Positions 1-8,449 of a stretch of DNA of 23,228 nucleotides are shown piece after piece. The notes under the pieces are model-generated. The model was not told where the DNA came from. It made no database searches and was given only the letters and a program-made list of their open reading frames with translations. Source of the DNA: Phycisphaerales bacterium UBA3190 (GTDB lineage Bacteria; Planctomycetota; Phycisphaerae; Phycisphaerales; UBA1924). The number at the start of each line of letters is the position of its first letter. Position 1 is the first letter of the stretch. The stretch lies in assembly GCA_002364005.1 (NCBI GenBank), contig DEXG01000017.1, positions 29,342-52,569 of the forward strand, written 5' to 3'. Made by a program: the position numbers and the translations under genes.

Positions 1-2137
1 CCCGCCCCGACTGCTCATCCCAGTGCGGGTCGCTGTGGGTGGTCTTGATCAGGTGAGCCGCGGCTTCCTCGATCCACTGCGTATCCACCGCCGCGACGGT
101 GCGCGCATAGACCTTGCTTGTGCGCACAATCTCGGCACACATCACCCACTTGGGCTTGGCGCTGAACAACGCTGAGCCGGGCGAGATGGAGAACGATGAG
201 TTGCGCGCCCCCTTGAACTCGTGGGTCTCGCCCTTGGTCCCCATGTTGGCCAGCAGCCCGGTGAGCAGGGCCCGGTGCACCGCGTCGGGGTCGTTGTGCC
301 CCTTCTCGGGGTTGATGCCCATGTCGATACACAGCGATCGCAGCTGGCGATAGACCTCACGCCATTCGTCGATGCGTCGGTTCGACAGGTACAGCTTCTC
401 GCACGCTCGGGCAACCTTGCGCCGCGTCAGCTTGAGGTGCTGCTCGTGGTACCAGTCCCAGATCTTCAGGTACGACAGGAAGTCCGAGCCCTCGACCTTG
501 AACTGCTCATGGGCCTGATCGGCCGCGTCCCGCTTCTCGTGCGGACGCAGGCGTGGGTCCTGCGATGACAGGGCCGCGGCAATGATCAGCACATCGTGGA
601 CCGCCTGCTCCTCCTTGGCCGCGAGCACCATGCGCGCGATGCGCGGGTCGACGGGCAACCGGGCCATGGTTTTGCCCATGCTCGTAAGTCGCCCGTCGTC
701 TTCGATCGCGCCCAGCTCACGCAATGTCTCGAACCCGTCGCGCCACTGACGATGCTCGGGTCGATCGAGAAAGGGGAACGACTCGGGCTCGCCCAGCTTC
801 AGGTCCGCCATCTGCAGGATGACCGACGCGAGGTTCGACCGGAGCAGCTCGGGCTGGGTGAACTCATCGCGAGTCTTGTAATCGGTCTCGTCATAGAGAC
901 GCACACACACGCCCGGCGCGATTCGACCACACCGACCGGCGCGTTGGTTCGCGCTGGCCTGGGAGATGGGCTCGATGAGCAAGCCGTGGATCTTGGTGCG
1001 CGGGTTGTACCGCTTCATGCGGGCGCTGCCCGGGTCCACGACCGATTTGATGTTGGGGACCGTCAGCGAGGTCTCGGCCACATTGGTCGCGATGATGATC
1101 CGAGGCCGCCCGCTGGGCTTGAACACCCGCTGCTGCTCCGCCGCCGAGAGGCGGGCGTACAACGGGATAATCTCGGTCCCCTCAGGAAGGTGGTCTCGCT
1201 TGCGCAGCTCGTGGGCGGTCTGTCGAATCTCCCGTTCGCCGGGCATGAAGACCAGCACATCGTCGTGTCGCTCGTTCACGAGCTGGGCGGCGGCATAGGA
1301 CGCCGCCTCATCCATGTTCATGCCCGAAGCGATGTGGTCGGGCTCGTACCGCATCTCCACCGGGTAGGTCCGACCTGAGACTTCGATGACCGGGGCGGGC
1401 GTGCCGCGTGTCCCGAAGTGCTCAGCGAACCGCCCGGCATCGATCGTCGCGGAGGTGATGATCAGCTTGAGATCGGGCCTGCTGTGCAGCACCCGATGCA
1501 GGTACCCCAGCAGGAAGTCGATATTGAGCGACCGCTCGTGGGCCTCGTCGATGATGATCGCGTCATATTGGCGCAGTTTCGGGTCACTGCGGGTCTCGGC
1601 CAGCAGGATGCCGTCGGTCATCACCTTGATGAAGGTATTCTCGCTTGTGCTATCGGAGAAACGGATCTTGGAACCGACCTGCTCGCCGATCTTCACGCCC
1701 AGCTCGTCGGCGATGCGCGAGGCCACCGAACGGGCGGCGATGCGGCGTGGCTGGGTGTGCCCGATCATCGCGCCGACACCGAGCCCGAGTTCGAGGCACA
1801 TCTTGGGCAGCTGCGTGGTCTTGCCGGAACCGGTCTCGCCGCACACGATCACGACCTGGTTGTCCCGGATCGCCTGGATGATCTCTTCGCGCCGCTCCGA
1901 GACCGGCAACTCCTCGGCGTAGGTCACCTTGGGAGTGTTTGCCTTGCGGAGTTCATAGCCCGTGATCGCCCGCTGCATGTCCGCGCGGATCGATTGCTCG
2001 ATCCTGGCCCGGTGCTTGGCATCGGCCTTTCGTTCGAGTCCCTTCAGCCGACCGATGAACCGCCCCTTCGCTGAGGGCGGACACCGCCTGAGCAGCTCTT
2101 GCAAGCCGGGTTCACTCTGGGATGGGGACTCACTCAC
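1..2137 (-). CDS. hrpA: ATP-dependent DEAH-box RNA helicase, HrpA type (partial, C-terminus off the left edge)
   Basis: An RNA helicase that would use ATP to remodel RNA in the cytoplasm; bacterial HrpA is linked to mRNA processing and ribosome rescue. The visible 712 codons contain Walker A GETGSGKT at residues 100-107, DEAH at 197-200, the SAT motif at 229-231 and motif VI QRAGRCGR at 398-405. The HA2/winged-helix region and the start of the OB-fold follow, and the frame is still open at the window edge. HrpA proteins are about 1300 residues, so much of the C-terminus is missing here. The start is taken as GTG at 2137, with a GAGGTG ribosome-binding site 8 nt upstream; no ATG lies nearby upstream. 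It starts 12 bp after the BtpA-like gene's stop, so the two are probably cotranscribed. Family assignment is very secure; HrpA rather than HrpB rests on the motif-region sequence and the long post-helicase region. Confidence 0.95.
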   Translation of the reverse strand, partial: MSESPSQSEPGLQELLRRCPPSAKGRFIGRLKGLERKADAKHRARIEQSIRADMQRAITGYELRKANTPKVTYAEELPVSERREEIIQAIRDNQVVIVCGETGSGKTTQLPKMCLELGLGVGAMIGHTQPRRIAARSVASRIADELGVKIGEQVGSKIRFSDSTSENTFIKVMTDGILLAETRSDPKLRQYDAIIIDEAHERSLNIDFLLGYLHRVLHSRPDLKLIITSATIDAGRFAEHFGTRGTPAPVIEVSGRTYPVEMRYEPDHIASGMNMDEAASYAAAQLVNERHDDVLVFMPGEREIRQTAHELRKRDHLPEGTEIIPLYARLSAAEQQRVFKPSGRPRIIIATNVAETSLTVPNIKSVVDPGSARMKRYNPRTKIHGLLIEPISQASANQRAGRCGRIAPGVCVRLYDETDYKTRDEFTQPELLRSNLASVILQMADLKLGEPESFPFLDRPEHRQWRDGFETLRELGAIEDDGRLTSMGKTMARLPVDPRIARMVLAAKEEQAVHDVLIIAAALSSQDPRLRPHEKRDAADQAHEQFKVEGSDFLSYLKIWDWYHEQHLKLTRRKVARACEKLYLSNRRIDEWREVYRQLRSLCIDMGINPEKGHNDPDAVHRALLTGLLANMGTKGETHEFKGARNSSFSISPGSALFSAKPKWVMCAEIVRTSKVYARTVAAVDTQWIEEAAAHLIKTTHSDPHWDEQSGR

Positions 2138-2149
2138 GCGCCGAACACC

Positions 2150-2986
2150 TCACGCACCAATCGCGTTGACGATCGCCAGAAGGCGTTCGGGATCGACGGG
2201 GTTCTTCCAGAAGCCGTCGTGCTTGATGTACGAACCCACGATCAGGGCGTCGGCGTACTCGCTGAGCGACTCGGCATACCCCGGGGTCACGCCCGAACCC
2301 ACGATTACCGGGAGCTTGGTCGCGTTGCGGACCGCTTTGACATCATCCAGTGCCGCAGCTTTACCCGTCGAGATGCCCGTGACCACAAAGCCGTCGGCTC
2401 CGAAGAACTCGGCCGCGTGGGCGGTCTGCGCGAGATCGACATCGCTGGTGATCGCGTGCGAGGCGTGCTTCTTCTTCAGATCGCAGAACACCTTGACATG
2501 TTCGGCGCCGATCGACTTGCGATAACGCAGCAGCCCCCCCGCTTCGGCCTCGGGGAGCAGCCCCTCGTCGGCGATGTGGGCGAACACGAAGTTCTCGCAG
2601 CGGATGAACGGCAGCCCGTTGGTATACGCCACCGCGATCGCGTGGCGGTTCCCGCCCGAGAGGATCTGGATCCCCACCGGGATGCTGACGGCGTTGCGGA
2701 CGGCCAAGGTCAGGCGTGACATGGCCGCGACGATCTCGGGGCCAAGCTGGTCGCCGTGGACATAGGGGGCATCGTGCATGTTCTCGACGATGATGGCGTC
2801 GAAACCGCTGTCCTCGATCTGCTTGGCCTCGGTGATCGCCTGCTGCTCAAGCTGTTCGACGGATTGGGCTGAAAACGGGGTCCCGGGGAGGGCGCCGGCA
2901 TGCACCATCCCGATCAGGCGGGCCGAGCGTGCGGGGTCACGCTGGGCAATGATGCTCGACAGGTTGGGGTGGGTGTGCTGGTTCAT
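2150..2986 (-). CDS. BtpA/SgcQ family TIM-barrel protein
   Basis: A 278-residue protein of the BtpA family. Cyanobacterial BtpA is associated with photosystem I stability and SgcQ lies in an E. coli sugar-utilisation cluster, but the general enzymatic role is not known. The visible signatures are an N-terminal LIGMVHAGALPG strand and loop, the IIVENMHDAPY segment, a central IPVGIQILSGGN stretch, and a C-terminal LPVIVGSGVTPG phosphate-binding-like loop followed by DALIVGSYIK, as expected for a (beta/alpha)8 barrel. The frame is open up to 3178, but the family N-terminus fits the ATG at 2986; the only Shine-Dalgarno-like GAGG is rather far upstream. There is no signal peptide, so it is cytoplasmic. 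Gene order with hrpA suggests cotranscription rather than a functional link. Confidence 0.88.
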   Translation of the reverse strand: MNQHTHPNLSSIIAQRDPARSARLIGMVHAGALPGTPFSAQSVEQLEQQAITEAKQIEDSGFDAIIVENMHDAPYVHGDQLGPEIVAAMSRLTLAVRNAVSIPVGIQILSGGNRHAIAVAYTNGLPFIRCENFVFAHIADEGLLPEAEAGGLLRYRKSIGAEHVKVFCDLKKKHASHAITSDVDLAQTAHAAEFFGADGFVVTGISTGKAAALDDVKAVRNATKLPVIVGSGVTPGYAESLSEYADALIVGSYIKHDGFWKNPVDPERLLAIVNAIGA

Positions 2987-3141
2987 GCGCTGTTTGATGA
3001 CCTCGGGGGGTGCTTTGGGGCGTGACAACCCGCTTTTCAGGCCGTGCTCGCTTGTGCAAAGCCGGTTGATCGCATAGGTTGTGTATCCCAGATCGTATGC
3101 GGCTGCCCCGCCCGATCGCGTCAAAAGCACAAAGGAACCCC

Positions 3142-4728
3142 ATGGGCGAACGACCATATCTGACCGCGCCGGATCCAAAGCAAACCAAGTTCCCCAGGGG
3201 TGTGCCGTTCATCATCGGCAACGAGTTGGCAGAACGCTTCAGCTTCTACGGCATGAAGGGCATCCTGGTCATCTTCATGACCACCTACCTGCTGGGACCC
3301 GACGGCGAAGCCCAGAACATGAACCGCGAGGAGGCGATGAGCGTCTACCACCTCTTCACGATGAGCGCCTACTTCTTCCCGATGATCGGGGCCCTGATCG
3401 CCGACATCTTCCTCGGCAAGTACCGCACCATCCTCTGGCTCTCGCTGCTCTACTGCGTGGGGCACGGCTCATTGGCTCTGATGGATATCGCCCCGCACAC
3501 GATGGGGTGGGGTATGAAGCCCTTCCTCTTCGCGGGGCTCTTCCTGATCGCGATGGGCTCGGGCGCCATCAAACCCTGTGTGTCGGCCCATGTCGGTGAC
3601 CAGTTCGGCACCGGCAACAAGCACATGCTGACCAAGATCTTCAACTGGTTCTACTTCTCGATCAACATCGGGGCGGCCAGTTCAATGATCCTGACCCCCA
3701 TCTTCCTCGAAGCGTCGTGGGGTGGACCGTGGCTGGCCTTCGGCGTGCCCGGCGTGCTTATGGCACTGGCAACCTTCCTCTTCTGGATGGGACGCCATGT
3801 CTTCGTGCATGTCCCCCCCGCGGGGCTCGAGTCGTTCATGGAGGAGACCTTCAGCGAGGACGGCAAGCGGGCGATCTTCAACCTCATCCCGCTCTTCATG
3901 ATCTTCGTGCCCGTCTTCTGGGCGATCTTCGACCAGACCGGCTCGTCGTGGGTGCTGCAGACCGAGCAGATGAACCGTGACTTCCTCGGCAAGACCTGGC
4001 TGCCCTCGCAGGTGCAGGCCGTCAACCCGATCCTGATCCTCATCGGCATCCCGATCTTCACCTATGTGGTCTACCCGCTGGGTGACAAGATCTGGAAACT
4101 CACGCCCTTACGCAAGATCGGCATCGGCTTTGTCATCACCGCCGGCGCCTTTGCCCTCTCGGCGATCATTGAATCGTGGATCGTGGGCAGGTCCGAGGCC
4201 GTCATCGCCCAGATGTGGGCCGGGCTCGGCGATGCCATCCCCGCCGGCACGGCCATGCCCACCAAGCTTAGCGAGATGCTGAGCATCGCCAAGGAGCAGG
4301 GCTGGACGCAGACCGAAATCGCGCCATACCTCGTGGACATGCCCAGCATCGGCTGGCAGTTCCTCGCCTACATCATCATGACCGCCGGCGAGATCCTGGT
4401 CTCGATCGTGTGTCTCGAGTTCGCCTACACCCAGAGCCCCAAGAAGATGAAGAGCTTCATCATGGGTGTCTACATGCTGGGGATCTCGCTGGGCAACTTC
4501 TATGTCGCGGGTGTCAACATGATCATGGAAGCGACCAAGGACGAGGCGGGCAATACCCCACTCGACGGGCCGACCTACTACTGGTTCTTCTCCGGGCTGA
4601 TGATCGCCACCACCATCGTCTACATCATCTACACCCAGTTCTACAAGGGCCGGACCTACATCCAGGGCGAGGAAGAAGCCGAGATCATCGAGGCCGAAGC
4701 CGAAGCCGAGGGCACCGAAGCTCGATAA
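3142..4728 (+). CDS. POT/PTR2 family proton-dependent oligopeptide transporter
   Basis: A 528-residue major-facilitator protein of the POT (PTR2) family, which imports di- and tripeptides with protons across the inner membrane. The ExxER proton-coupling motif is at E28-L-A-E31-R32, followed by FSFYG. GAIKPCVSAHVGDQF is at 141-155 and the FYFSINIG signature is at 170-177. At least twelve hydrophobic stretches follow, and the tail is strongly acidic (EEEAEIIEAEAEAE). The frame extends upstream to 3079, but the ATG at 3142 has an AAGGA ribosome-binding site just before it and starts where the family does. It is divergent from the BtpA-like gene across about 155 bp and is followed by a strong terminator, so it is probably monocistronic. 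Substrate specificity cannot be told from the sequence. Confidence 0.95.
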   Translation: MGERPYLTAPDPKQTKFPRGVPFIIGNELAERFSFYGMKGILVIFMTTYLLGPDGEAQNMNREEAMSVYHLFTMSAYFFPMIGALIADIFLGKYRTILWLSLLYCVGHGSLALMDIAPHTMGWGMKPFLFAGLFLIAMGSGAIKPCVSAHVGDQFGTGNKHMLTKIFNWFYFSINIGAASSMILTPIFLEASWGGPWLAFGVPGVLMALATFLFWMGRHVFVHVPPAGLESFMEETFSEDGKRAIFNLIPLFMIFVPVFWAIFDQTGSSWVLQTEQMNRDFLGKTWLPSQVQAVNPILILIGIPIFTYVVYPLGDKIWKLTPLRKIGIGFVITAGAFALSAIIESWIVGRSEAVIAQMWAGLGDAIPAGTAMPTKLSEMLSIAKEQGWTQTEIAPYLVDMPSIGWQFLAYIIMTAGEILVSIVCLEFAYTQSPKKMKSFIMGVYMLGISLGNFYVAGVNMIMEATKDEAGNTPLDGPTYYWFFSGLMIATTIVYIIYTQFYKGRTYIQGEEEAEIIEAEAEAEGTEAR

Positions 4729-4754
4729 GCAGAGCGACACATCTCAAAAAGACA

Positions 4755-4785
4755 ACCGCCTCGGCAATCGCCGGGGCGGTTTTTC
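4755..4785. terminator. Rho-independent terminator, probably bidirectional
   Basis: An 11-bp stem with one G-T wobble (left arm 4755-4765, loop AATC, right arm 4770-4780) runs into a T-tract on the plus strand. On the minus strand the same stem is followed by TGTCTTTTT, so it could also end transcription from the convergent M50 gene. Confidence 0.9.
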
Positions 4786-4832
4786 TTGGTGGTCATTGGC
4801 CCGCTTGGGGTACCCATTCCCGAGAAGTCGTG

Positions 4833-5555
4833 TCAGGGGAAGAAGTTGCTCGGGGCGTCCATGTTGGGGAAGAAGATCGCCCAGAAGCCCTGCGAGATCA
4901 CCTCAACGCTGAGCATGCCGATGGCAAAGAGCAGACTGCCTGCAAACATGAAGAGCAGCACGAAGGCCCCCAGCATGACCCAGCGACCGGTGTCGCTCAT
5001 GATCATGCGCCCGTACGCGGGGACGAGGTTCATCGCGATGCGGCCGCCGTCGAGCGGCGGGATCGGGAGCAGGTTGAACACCATCAGCACGATGTTGAGC
5101 ATCGCACCCAGTGCCAGGAAGGTTCGCATGTTGGTCGCGAGCGGCTCGGAGATCGTCACCGATGCGATCAGCTGCCCCTGAGTCAGGGGGACCCACAGCA
5201 CGAGCAGGATCATCGCCAGCATCGCCAGGGCCAGGTTCATCATGGGCCCGGCGACAGCGACGACCGACTCGGCATACTTACCCCGCAGCTTGGCGGGGTT
5301 GATGGGCATCAGGCCCCAGGCGATCCCGACAAAGATGAATACGACGAGCGAGAAGCCCCCCATGTGCACCATCGGGTTCCAGGTCATGTGACCCGAGACG
5401 ATCGGGGTGTCGTCACCGAGCTTGATCGCCGCCCAGCCGTGTGAAAGCTCGTGCAGGCAGATCGAGAGGATCACCCAGACCGCCCATGAAACAACCCACA
5501 CCTGTCCGTTGATGTCGTCTCTACCGAGTAGGTCTGAGATCCACCAGCCGCCCAT
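4833..5555 (-). CDS. Site-2 protease family membrane metalloprotease (M50)
   Basis: A 240-residue polytopic membrane protein of the M50 zinc metalloprotease family, which cleaves substrates within or next to the membrane. The zinc-binding HELSH motif is at residues 35-39 in the first hydrophobic segment. The second motif, NLLPIPPLDGG, is at 161-171, with D169 as the expected third zinc ligand. Four or more other hydrophobic segments lie around these. It has no PDZ domain, so it resembles the compact M50B/Rip-like group rather than RseP. The ATG at 5555 has AAAGGA 7 nt upstream. It lies 40 bp downstream of rplT with no clear terminator between, so it may be read from the ribosomal-protein transcript. 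It converges with the POT gene at a shared terminator. Confidence 0.9.
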   Translation of the reverse strand: MGGWWISDLLGRDDINGQVWVVSWAVWVILSICLHELSHGWAAIKLGDDTPIVSGHMTWNPMVHMGGFSLVVFIFVGIAWGLMPINPAKLRGKYAESVVAVAGPMMNLALAMLAMILLVLWVPLTQGQLIASVTISEPLATNMRTFLALGAMLNIVLMVFNLLPIPPLDGGRIAMNLVPAYGRMIMSDTGRWVMLGAFVLLFMFAGSLLFAIGMLSVEVISQGFWAIFFPNMDAPSNFFP

Positions 5556-5594
5556 GTGTGGGTCCTTTCGGAACTGTGATTTGACTGATCGAGA

Positions 5595-5969
5595 TCAGCT
5601 CTTGGCGGGCACGGCGCTGGTGGCCGCGGTTGCCTGCTCGACGAGCTTGTCGAAGAGCTTGGGATCGTCGATGGCGATCTGCGAGAGCATCTTGCGATTC
5701 AGGTTCACGCCCGCGAGCTTGAGGCCGTTCATGAACAGCGAGTAGCGTGTGCCACGCATGCGACAGGCGGCAGTGATTCGGGTGATCCAGAGGGCCCGCA
5801 TCTCACGCTTGAGGGCGCGACGGTCACGCAGGGCGTAGCAGCCAGCGCGACGGACGGCGATCTTGGCCTGGTACTTGTGGCGGCTCTTGCTGCCGAAGTA
5901 GCCTCGGGCCTGACGAAGGATCTTCTTGCGTGCCTGTGTACGGGCGGCACCTTTACGAACGCGTGGCAT
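5595..5969 (-). CDS. rplT: 50S ribosomal protein L20
   Basis: A 124-residue L20, a basic 23S rRNA-binding protein needed early in large-subunit assembly and often an autogenous repressor of its own operon. The N-terminal MPRVRKGAARTQARKKIL block, the GYFGSKS segment and the R-rich RDRRALKREMRALWITRI stretch are characteristic. The C-terminal globular part (YSLFMNGLKLAGVNLNRKML) matches the family. The ATG at 5969 has GGAG 8 nt upstream. It sits 119 bp downstream of rpmI in the usual L35-L20 order. Confidence 0.98.
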   Translation of the reverse strand: MPRVRKGAARTQARKKILRQARGYFGSKSRHKYQAKIAVRRAGCYALRDRRALKREMRALWITRITAACRMRGTRYSLFMNGLKLAGVNLNRKMLSQIAIDDPKLFDKLVEQATAATSAVPAKS

Positions 5970-6088
5970 GATTCAATCTCCAAGTTTGTCTGACGGAGCC
6001 GGATTCAACCGGTCTTGCAATCCCGGCAGACGGGGATGGGTGACCCGGGCACTCGACGATCAACGACGATGCCCGATGTGGTTGTGGT

Positions 6089-6382
6089 TTATTCGTTGTT
6101 GTTCTTCGCGGCTTCGCGCATTGCCCGCTTCTCTTCGGGCGACGGGTTGCGACGCAGCGAGGTGCGGGGCTGGTTGCGTCCACGCAGGCGGCGGAACAGC
6201 AGCTTCTCGAAGCGCTTGGCTTCGGACGCGGTCACATGACGGTCCTTACGCAGCTGACGCAGACGCTTGGCACTCTTTCGTGACGAAAGATGCTTGTGGT
6301 ACGCACTGCGATGGCGCACTTTGCCGGTCTTGGAGACGCGGACTCGCTTGGACAGACCCTTGTGGCTTTTATTCTTCGGCAT
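6089..6382 (-). CDS. rpmI: 50S ribosomal protein L35 with a C-terminal extension
   Basis: A 97-residue L35, a small basic protein of the large ribosomal subunit. MPKNKSHKGL, RHRSAYHKHLSSRKS and KRLRQLRKD are the recognisable family blocks. The usual length is about 65 residues, so roughly 30 residues are added at the C-terminus, starting after EKLLFRRLRG and ending in an acidic-basic mix. The in-frame GTG at 6391 is less likely than the ATG at 6382, which has a GGAG ribosome-binding site and encodes the conserved MPK start. infC, often upstream of rpmI, is absent: the next gene upstream is an ECF-linked membrane protein. Confidence 0.96.
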   Translation of the reverse strand: MPKNKSHKGLSKRVRVSKTGKVRHRSAYHKHLSSRKSAKRLRQLRKDRHVTASEAKRFEKLLFRRLRGRNQPRTSLRRNPSPEEKRAMREAAKNNNE

Positions 6383-6444
6383 CGGAATCACTCCGGGCGC
6401 TTGATCGACGGGGTTGCCGTCGGTTCATCGTTCGTATCAATACA

Positions 6445-6463
6445 GCCCCGAATCGTTCGGGGC
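6445..6463. other. Perfect 8-bp hairpin upstream of rpmI
   Basis: GCCCCGAA at 6445-6452 pairs perfectly with TTCGGGGC at 6456-6463 around a TCG loop. There is no T-tract on either strand, so it is not a standard terminator. It lies about 65 bp upstream of rpmI and could be part of a structured leader, or a terminator-like end of the upstream gene. Confidence 0.5.
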
Positions 6464-6503
6464 AGGAGGGGAGCATAGGCCCCCGATCCTGTCATGGGAA
6501 GCG

Positions 6504-6531
6504 TCTTTGAACCCCAAACGGGGCCCAAAGA
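6504..6531. other. Imperfect hairpin downstream of the ECF-linked membrane protein gene
   Basis: TCTTTG at 6504-6509 pairs with CAAAGA at 6526-6531, and inside it CCCC pairs with GGGG around an AAAC loop, separated by a 2x2 internal loop. It lies within 55 bp of the stop of the minus-strand gene ending at 6558, where a terminator would be expected, but no T-tract follows. Confidence 0.4.
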
Positions 6532-6557
6532 CCAAATTCTGGTGGTTCTGTGGTGAA

Positions 6558-7778
6558 TCAGGGGCCCACAAAGGCGTCGGTTGGCCCGGCTGGCTGCTCG
6601 TTGCCTTCGATCTCGATGCCTCGTTTGACCCGCTCGTTGTGGATCAGGGTCTCGATCGGCCTTGGGAGCCAGATATTGTCGCGTCCTTCGAGCACAGGGC
6701 TGCTGGACCACTGGGAGCTGCCGTCGAGCATGAGCATGTGCTGCCCGCTGCTGCTGTGGTTGGGTGTGTTCTGCTCTGGGATGACGGGCTGCTGACGCAC
6801 CACCCGGAGGATGACGGGTGACCGGTCGGCGAGCAGGACCACCCGCATGGGCTCATTGATTGATGTGGCCCGCATGCCGCCTCGGGGCATGATGCGGTAT
6901 GAGTAGGAGATCTGTTCCAGCGATTCCCAATCCCAGGCGTCGGGGTCTGGCTCGCCGGTTTTGGCGTTGAGGTTGGTCGGGCAGGCGAGATCATCGAGTC
7001 CCGCAAAGCCATTGCGGATCAGGGTATAAAGATTGGATGAGTTTGATCGCTCGGGCGTCGTGCCCACATCGAGCCATGTGGGGCCAAATCCGGCGGTGGC
7101 CATCGGGAGCATGTCCCGGTTGGCGCCGGTGTAGAGCCCGAAGGCGTTGGCCGTCTGGTTCATATTGTCGAAACACAGCTGCTGCTGGCTCGACGAACGC
7201 ATCCCGGAGAGGATGGGCATGACCACGGAGAAGGCCAGGAGGAGCATCGCAGCGATCGAGACCACATCGGCCCATCGGGCGGGGAGTTGGAACCCCCGCT
7301 GAGACTCGAACTGCATCGCGGCTTGTTCCGAGTCAATATGGTTCTGGATCGTGCCCAGGGTGGAGATGACGAGGTCTTCACGACCGATGTGCTCGGGCTT
7401 TGCCCCATCGGTGAGCATGGCACCGATCTGCTCGAGGCGTTTGGCGTGCTCGCTATGTTGGGCGACGACAGCATCGGCTTGGTAGCCGGCATCGACGAAC
7501 GCGTCGACCGCGTCCTGCCCCTTGGGGGTGAGGAAGACTTCTGCGTCGCGCGGGTCGCTCTGGCGGCGGGTCATGACATCGATCAGGTCGATACGGCTGG
7601 CGCGGTGGGCCTCGTCCTGGACCGGTGTACCCAAGAGACTGAGAAGATCAGAGACGCGCTGCTGGCGCGGATCCGGTGATGCGGGCGTAGCCAGACCGTG
7701 CTCAAAGAGCTGGTCGATGGCCTGCTTGTCTGCCTCGCTGAGCTCGGGGGTAATCGTCGGCTGCTCATCGTGATTCAT
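6558..7778 (-). CDS. ECF-linked single-pass membrane protein with prepilin-like H-Xn-DG region
   Basis: A 406-residue protein in three parts. Residues 1-170 are soluble, mostly helical and probably cytoplasmic. One hydrophobic segment lies at about 171-192. The outer part begins with CFDNMNQTANAFGLY (202-216). That pattern resembles the conserved start of planctomycete DUF1559/prepilin-type proteins just after their N-terminal helix. Near the end, an H followed ten residues later by DGSSQW resembles their H-X9-DG motif. There is no prepilin signal at the true N-terminus. It starts 21 bp after the upstream ECF sigma gene, so a transmembrane regulator, perhaps an anti-sigma factor holding that sigma, is the best inference. 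No known anti-sigma domain is recognisable by eye. Confidence 0.8.
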   Translation of the reverse strand: MNHDEQPTITPELSEADKQAIDQLFEHGLATPASPDPRQQRVSDLLSLLGTPVQDEAHRASRIDLIDVMTRRQSDPRDAEVFLTPKGQDAVDAFVDAGYQADAVVAQHSEHAKRLEQIGAMLTDGAKPEHIGREDLVISTLGTIQNHIDSEQAAMQFESQRGFQLPARWADVVSIAAMLLLAFSVVMPILSGMRSSSQQQLCFDNMNQTANAFGLYTGANRDMLPMATAGFGPTWLDVGTTPERSNSSNLYTLIRNGFAGLDDLACPTNLNAKTGEPDPDAWDWESLEQISYSYRIMPRGGMRATSINEPMRVVLLADRSPVILRVVRQQPVIPEQNTPNHSSSGQHMLMLDGSSQWSSSPVLEGRDNIWLPRPIETLIHNERVKRGIEIEGNEQPAGPTDAFVGP

Positions 7779-7799
7779 TGAAAGTACCTCACCACGAAC

Positions 7800-8405
7800 C
7801 TACTCGTTGGTCCTGCCCTTGGAGACGCTCTGCCATGCCCGGGCGAAGGCCGCGACGGCCGAGTGCATCCGGGATTTGACGGTGCCCAGCGGGATACCCA
7901 GGTCTTCTGCGATCTGTGCATAGCTGAGCCGCTGGAAATACGCCAAGAGCAACACCTCCCGAAGGGCCGGTCCGAGCTGGGCGAGTGCTTGCTGCACCAG
8001 CTCATCTCGTTCTGCCAGATCCATGTTCTCGTCGGGGGAGGGGACATCCACCTCTAACAAGTCCACGAACGAGGCACCGGATTCTGATTTCTTGATCGGG
8101 GCCGAGAGTTCGACCGTTTTTCGTCTGCCCCTCTTACGAAGCGAGTCCCGTGCTTTGTTCGCGGCAATTGTGAAAAGCCATGGTCGAAATCTGCGGGAAC
8201 TGTCGAAGCTGGCCGCGGAGATGTGAACTTGGAGAAAGGTGTCCTGAAAAATGTCCTCTGCGGCAGCCCGATCGCCCATCATGCGGGTGAGAAAACGCAG
8301 CAGATCATCGTGATACCGCTCGATCAGCTCCCGATAAGCTCCTGGGGCCTCGGCCCGGAAGGCCTCGAACACCTGCTCGTCACTCTTGTCGTGCCAATCG
8401 CTCAA
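7800..8405 (-). CDS. RNA polymerase ECF-type sigma factor (TTG start)
   Basis: A 201-residue sigma-70 family protein of the extracytoplasmic-function type, with only regions 2 and 4. Region 2 spans about residues 22-94 and includes AAAEDIFQDTFLQV and RPWLFTIAANKARDSLRKR. Region 4 spans about 136-187, with the helix-turn-helix LSYAQIAEDLGIPLGTVKSRMHSA. The start codon is TTG at 8405, preceded by an AAAGGGA ribosome-binding site about 5 nt away; no ATG or GTG gives as good a fit. It is followed closely by the membrane protein gene, which is likely its partner. It is divergent from a second ECF sigma gene. Confidence 0.95.
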   Translation of the reverse strand: MSDWHDKSDEQVFEAFRAEAPGAYRELIERYHDDLLRFLTRMMGDRAAAEDIFQDTFLQVHISAASFDSSRRFRPWLFTIAANKARDSLRKRGRRKTVELSAPIKKSESGASFVDLLEVDVPSPDENMDLAERDELVQQALAQLGPALREVLLLAYFQRLSYAQIAEDLGIPLGTVKSRMHSAVAAFARAWQSVSKGRTNE

Positions 8406-8449
8406 CAGATCCCTTTCCTATCGTGGGCGTACGCCCTTGGGCACCCCTG

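Noticed and set aside
596..1378. Plus-strand open frame of 260 codons
   Set aside because: It lies entirely antisense to the HrpA helicase, which has all its motifs. Its composition is typical of GC-rich shadow frames and it has no recognisable domain.
2534..2540. Run of seven C in the BtpA-like gene
   Set aside because: It encodes Gly-Gly within an intact frame with no adjacent stop or second gene, so there is no reason to suspect slippage.
4410..5444. Plus-strand open frame of 344 codons
   Set aside because: It overlaps the end of the POT gene in another frame, crosses its terminator and is antisense to the M50 gene. The product is His/Arg/Asp-rich low-complexity sequence.
5585..5598. CTGATC-GA-GATCAG palindrome at the end of rplT
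   Set aside because: The loop is only 2 nt and there is no T-tract, so it is not a convincing terminator; chance palindromes of this size are common.
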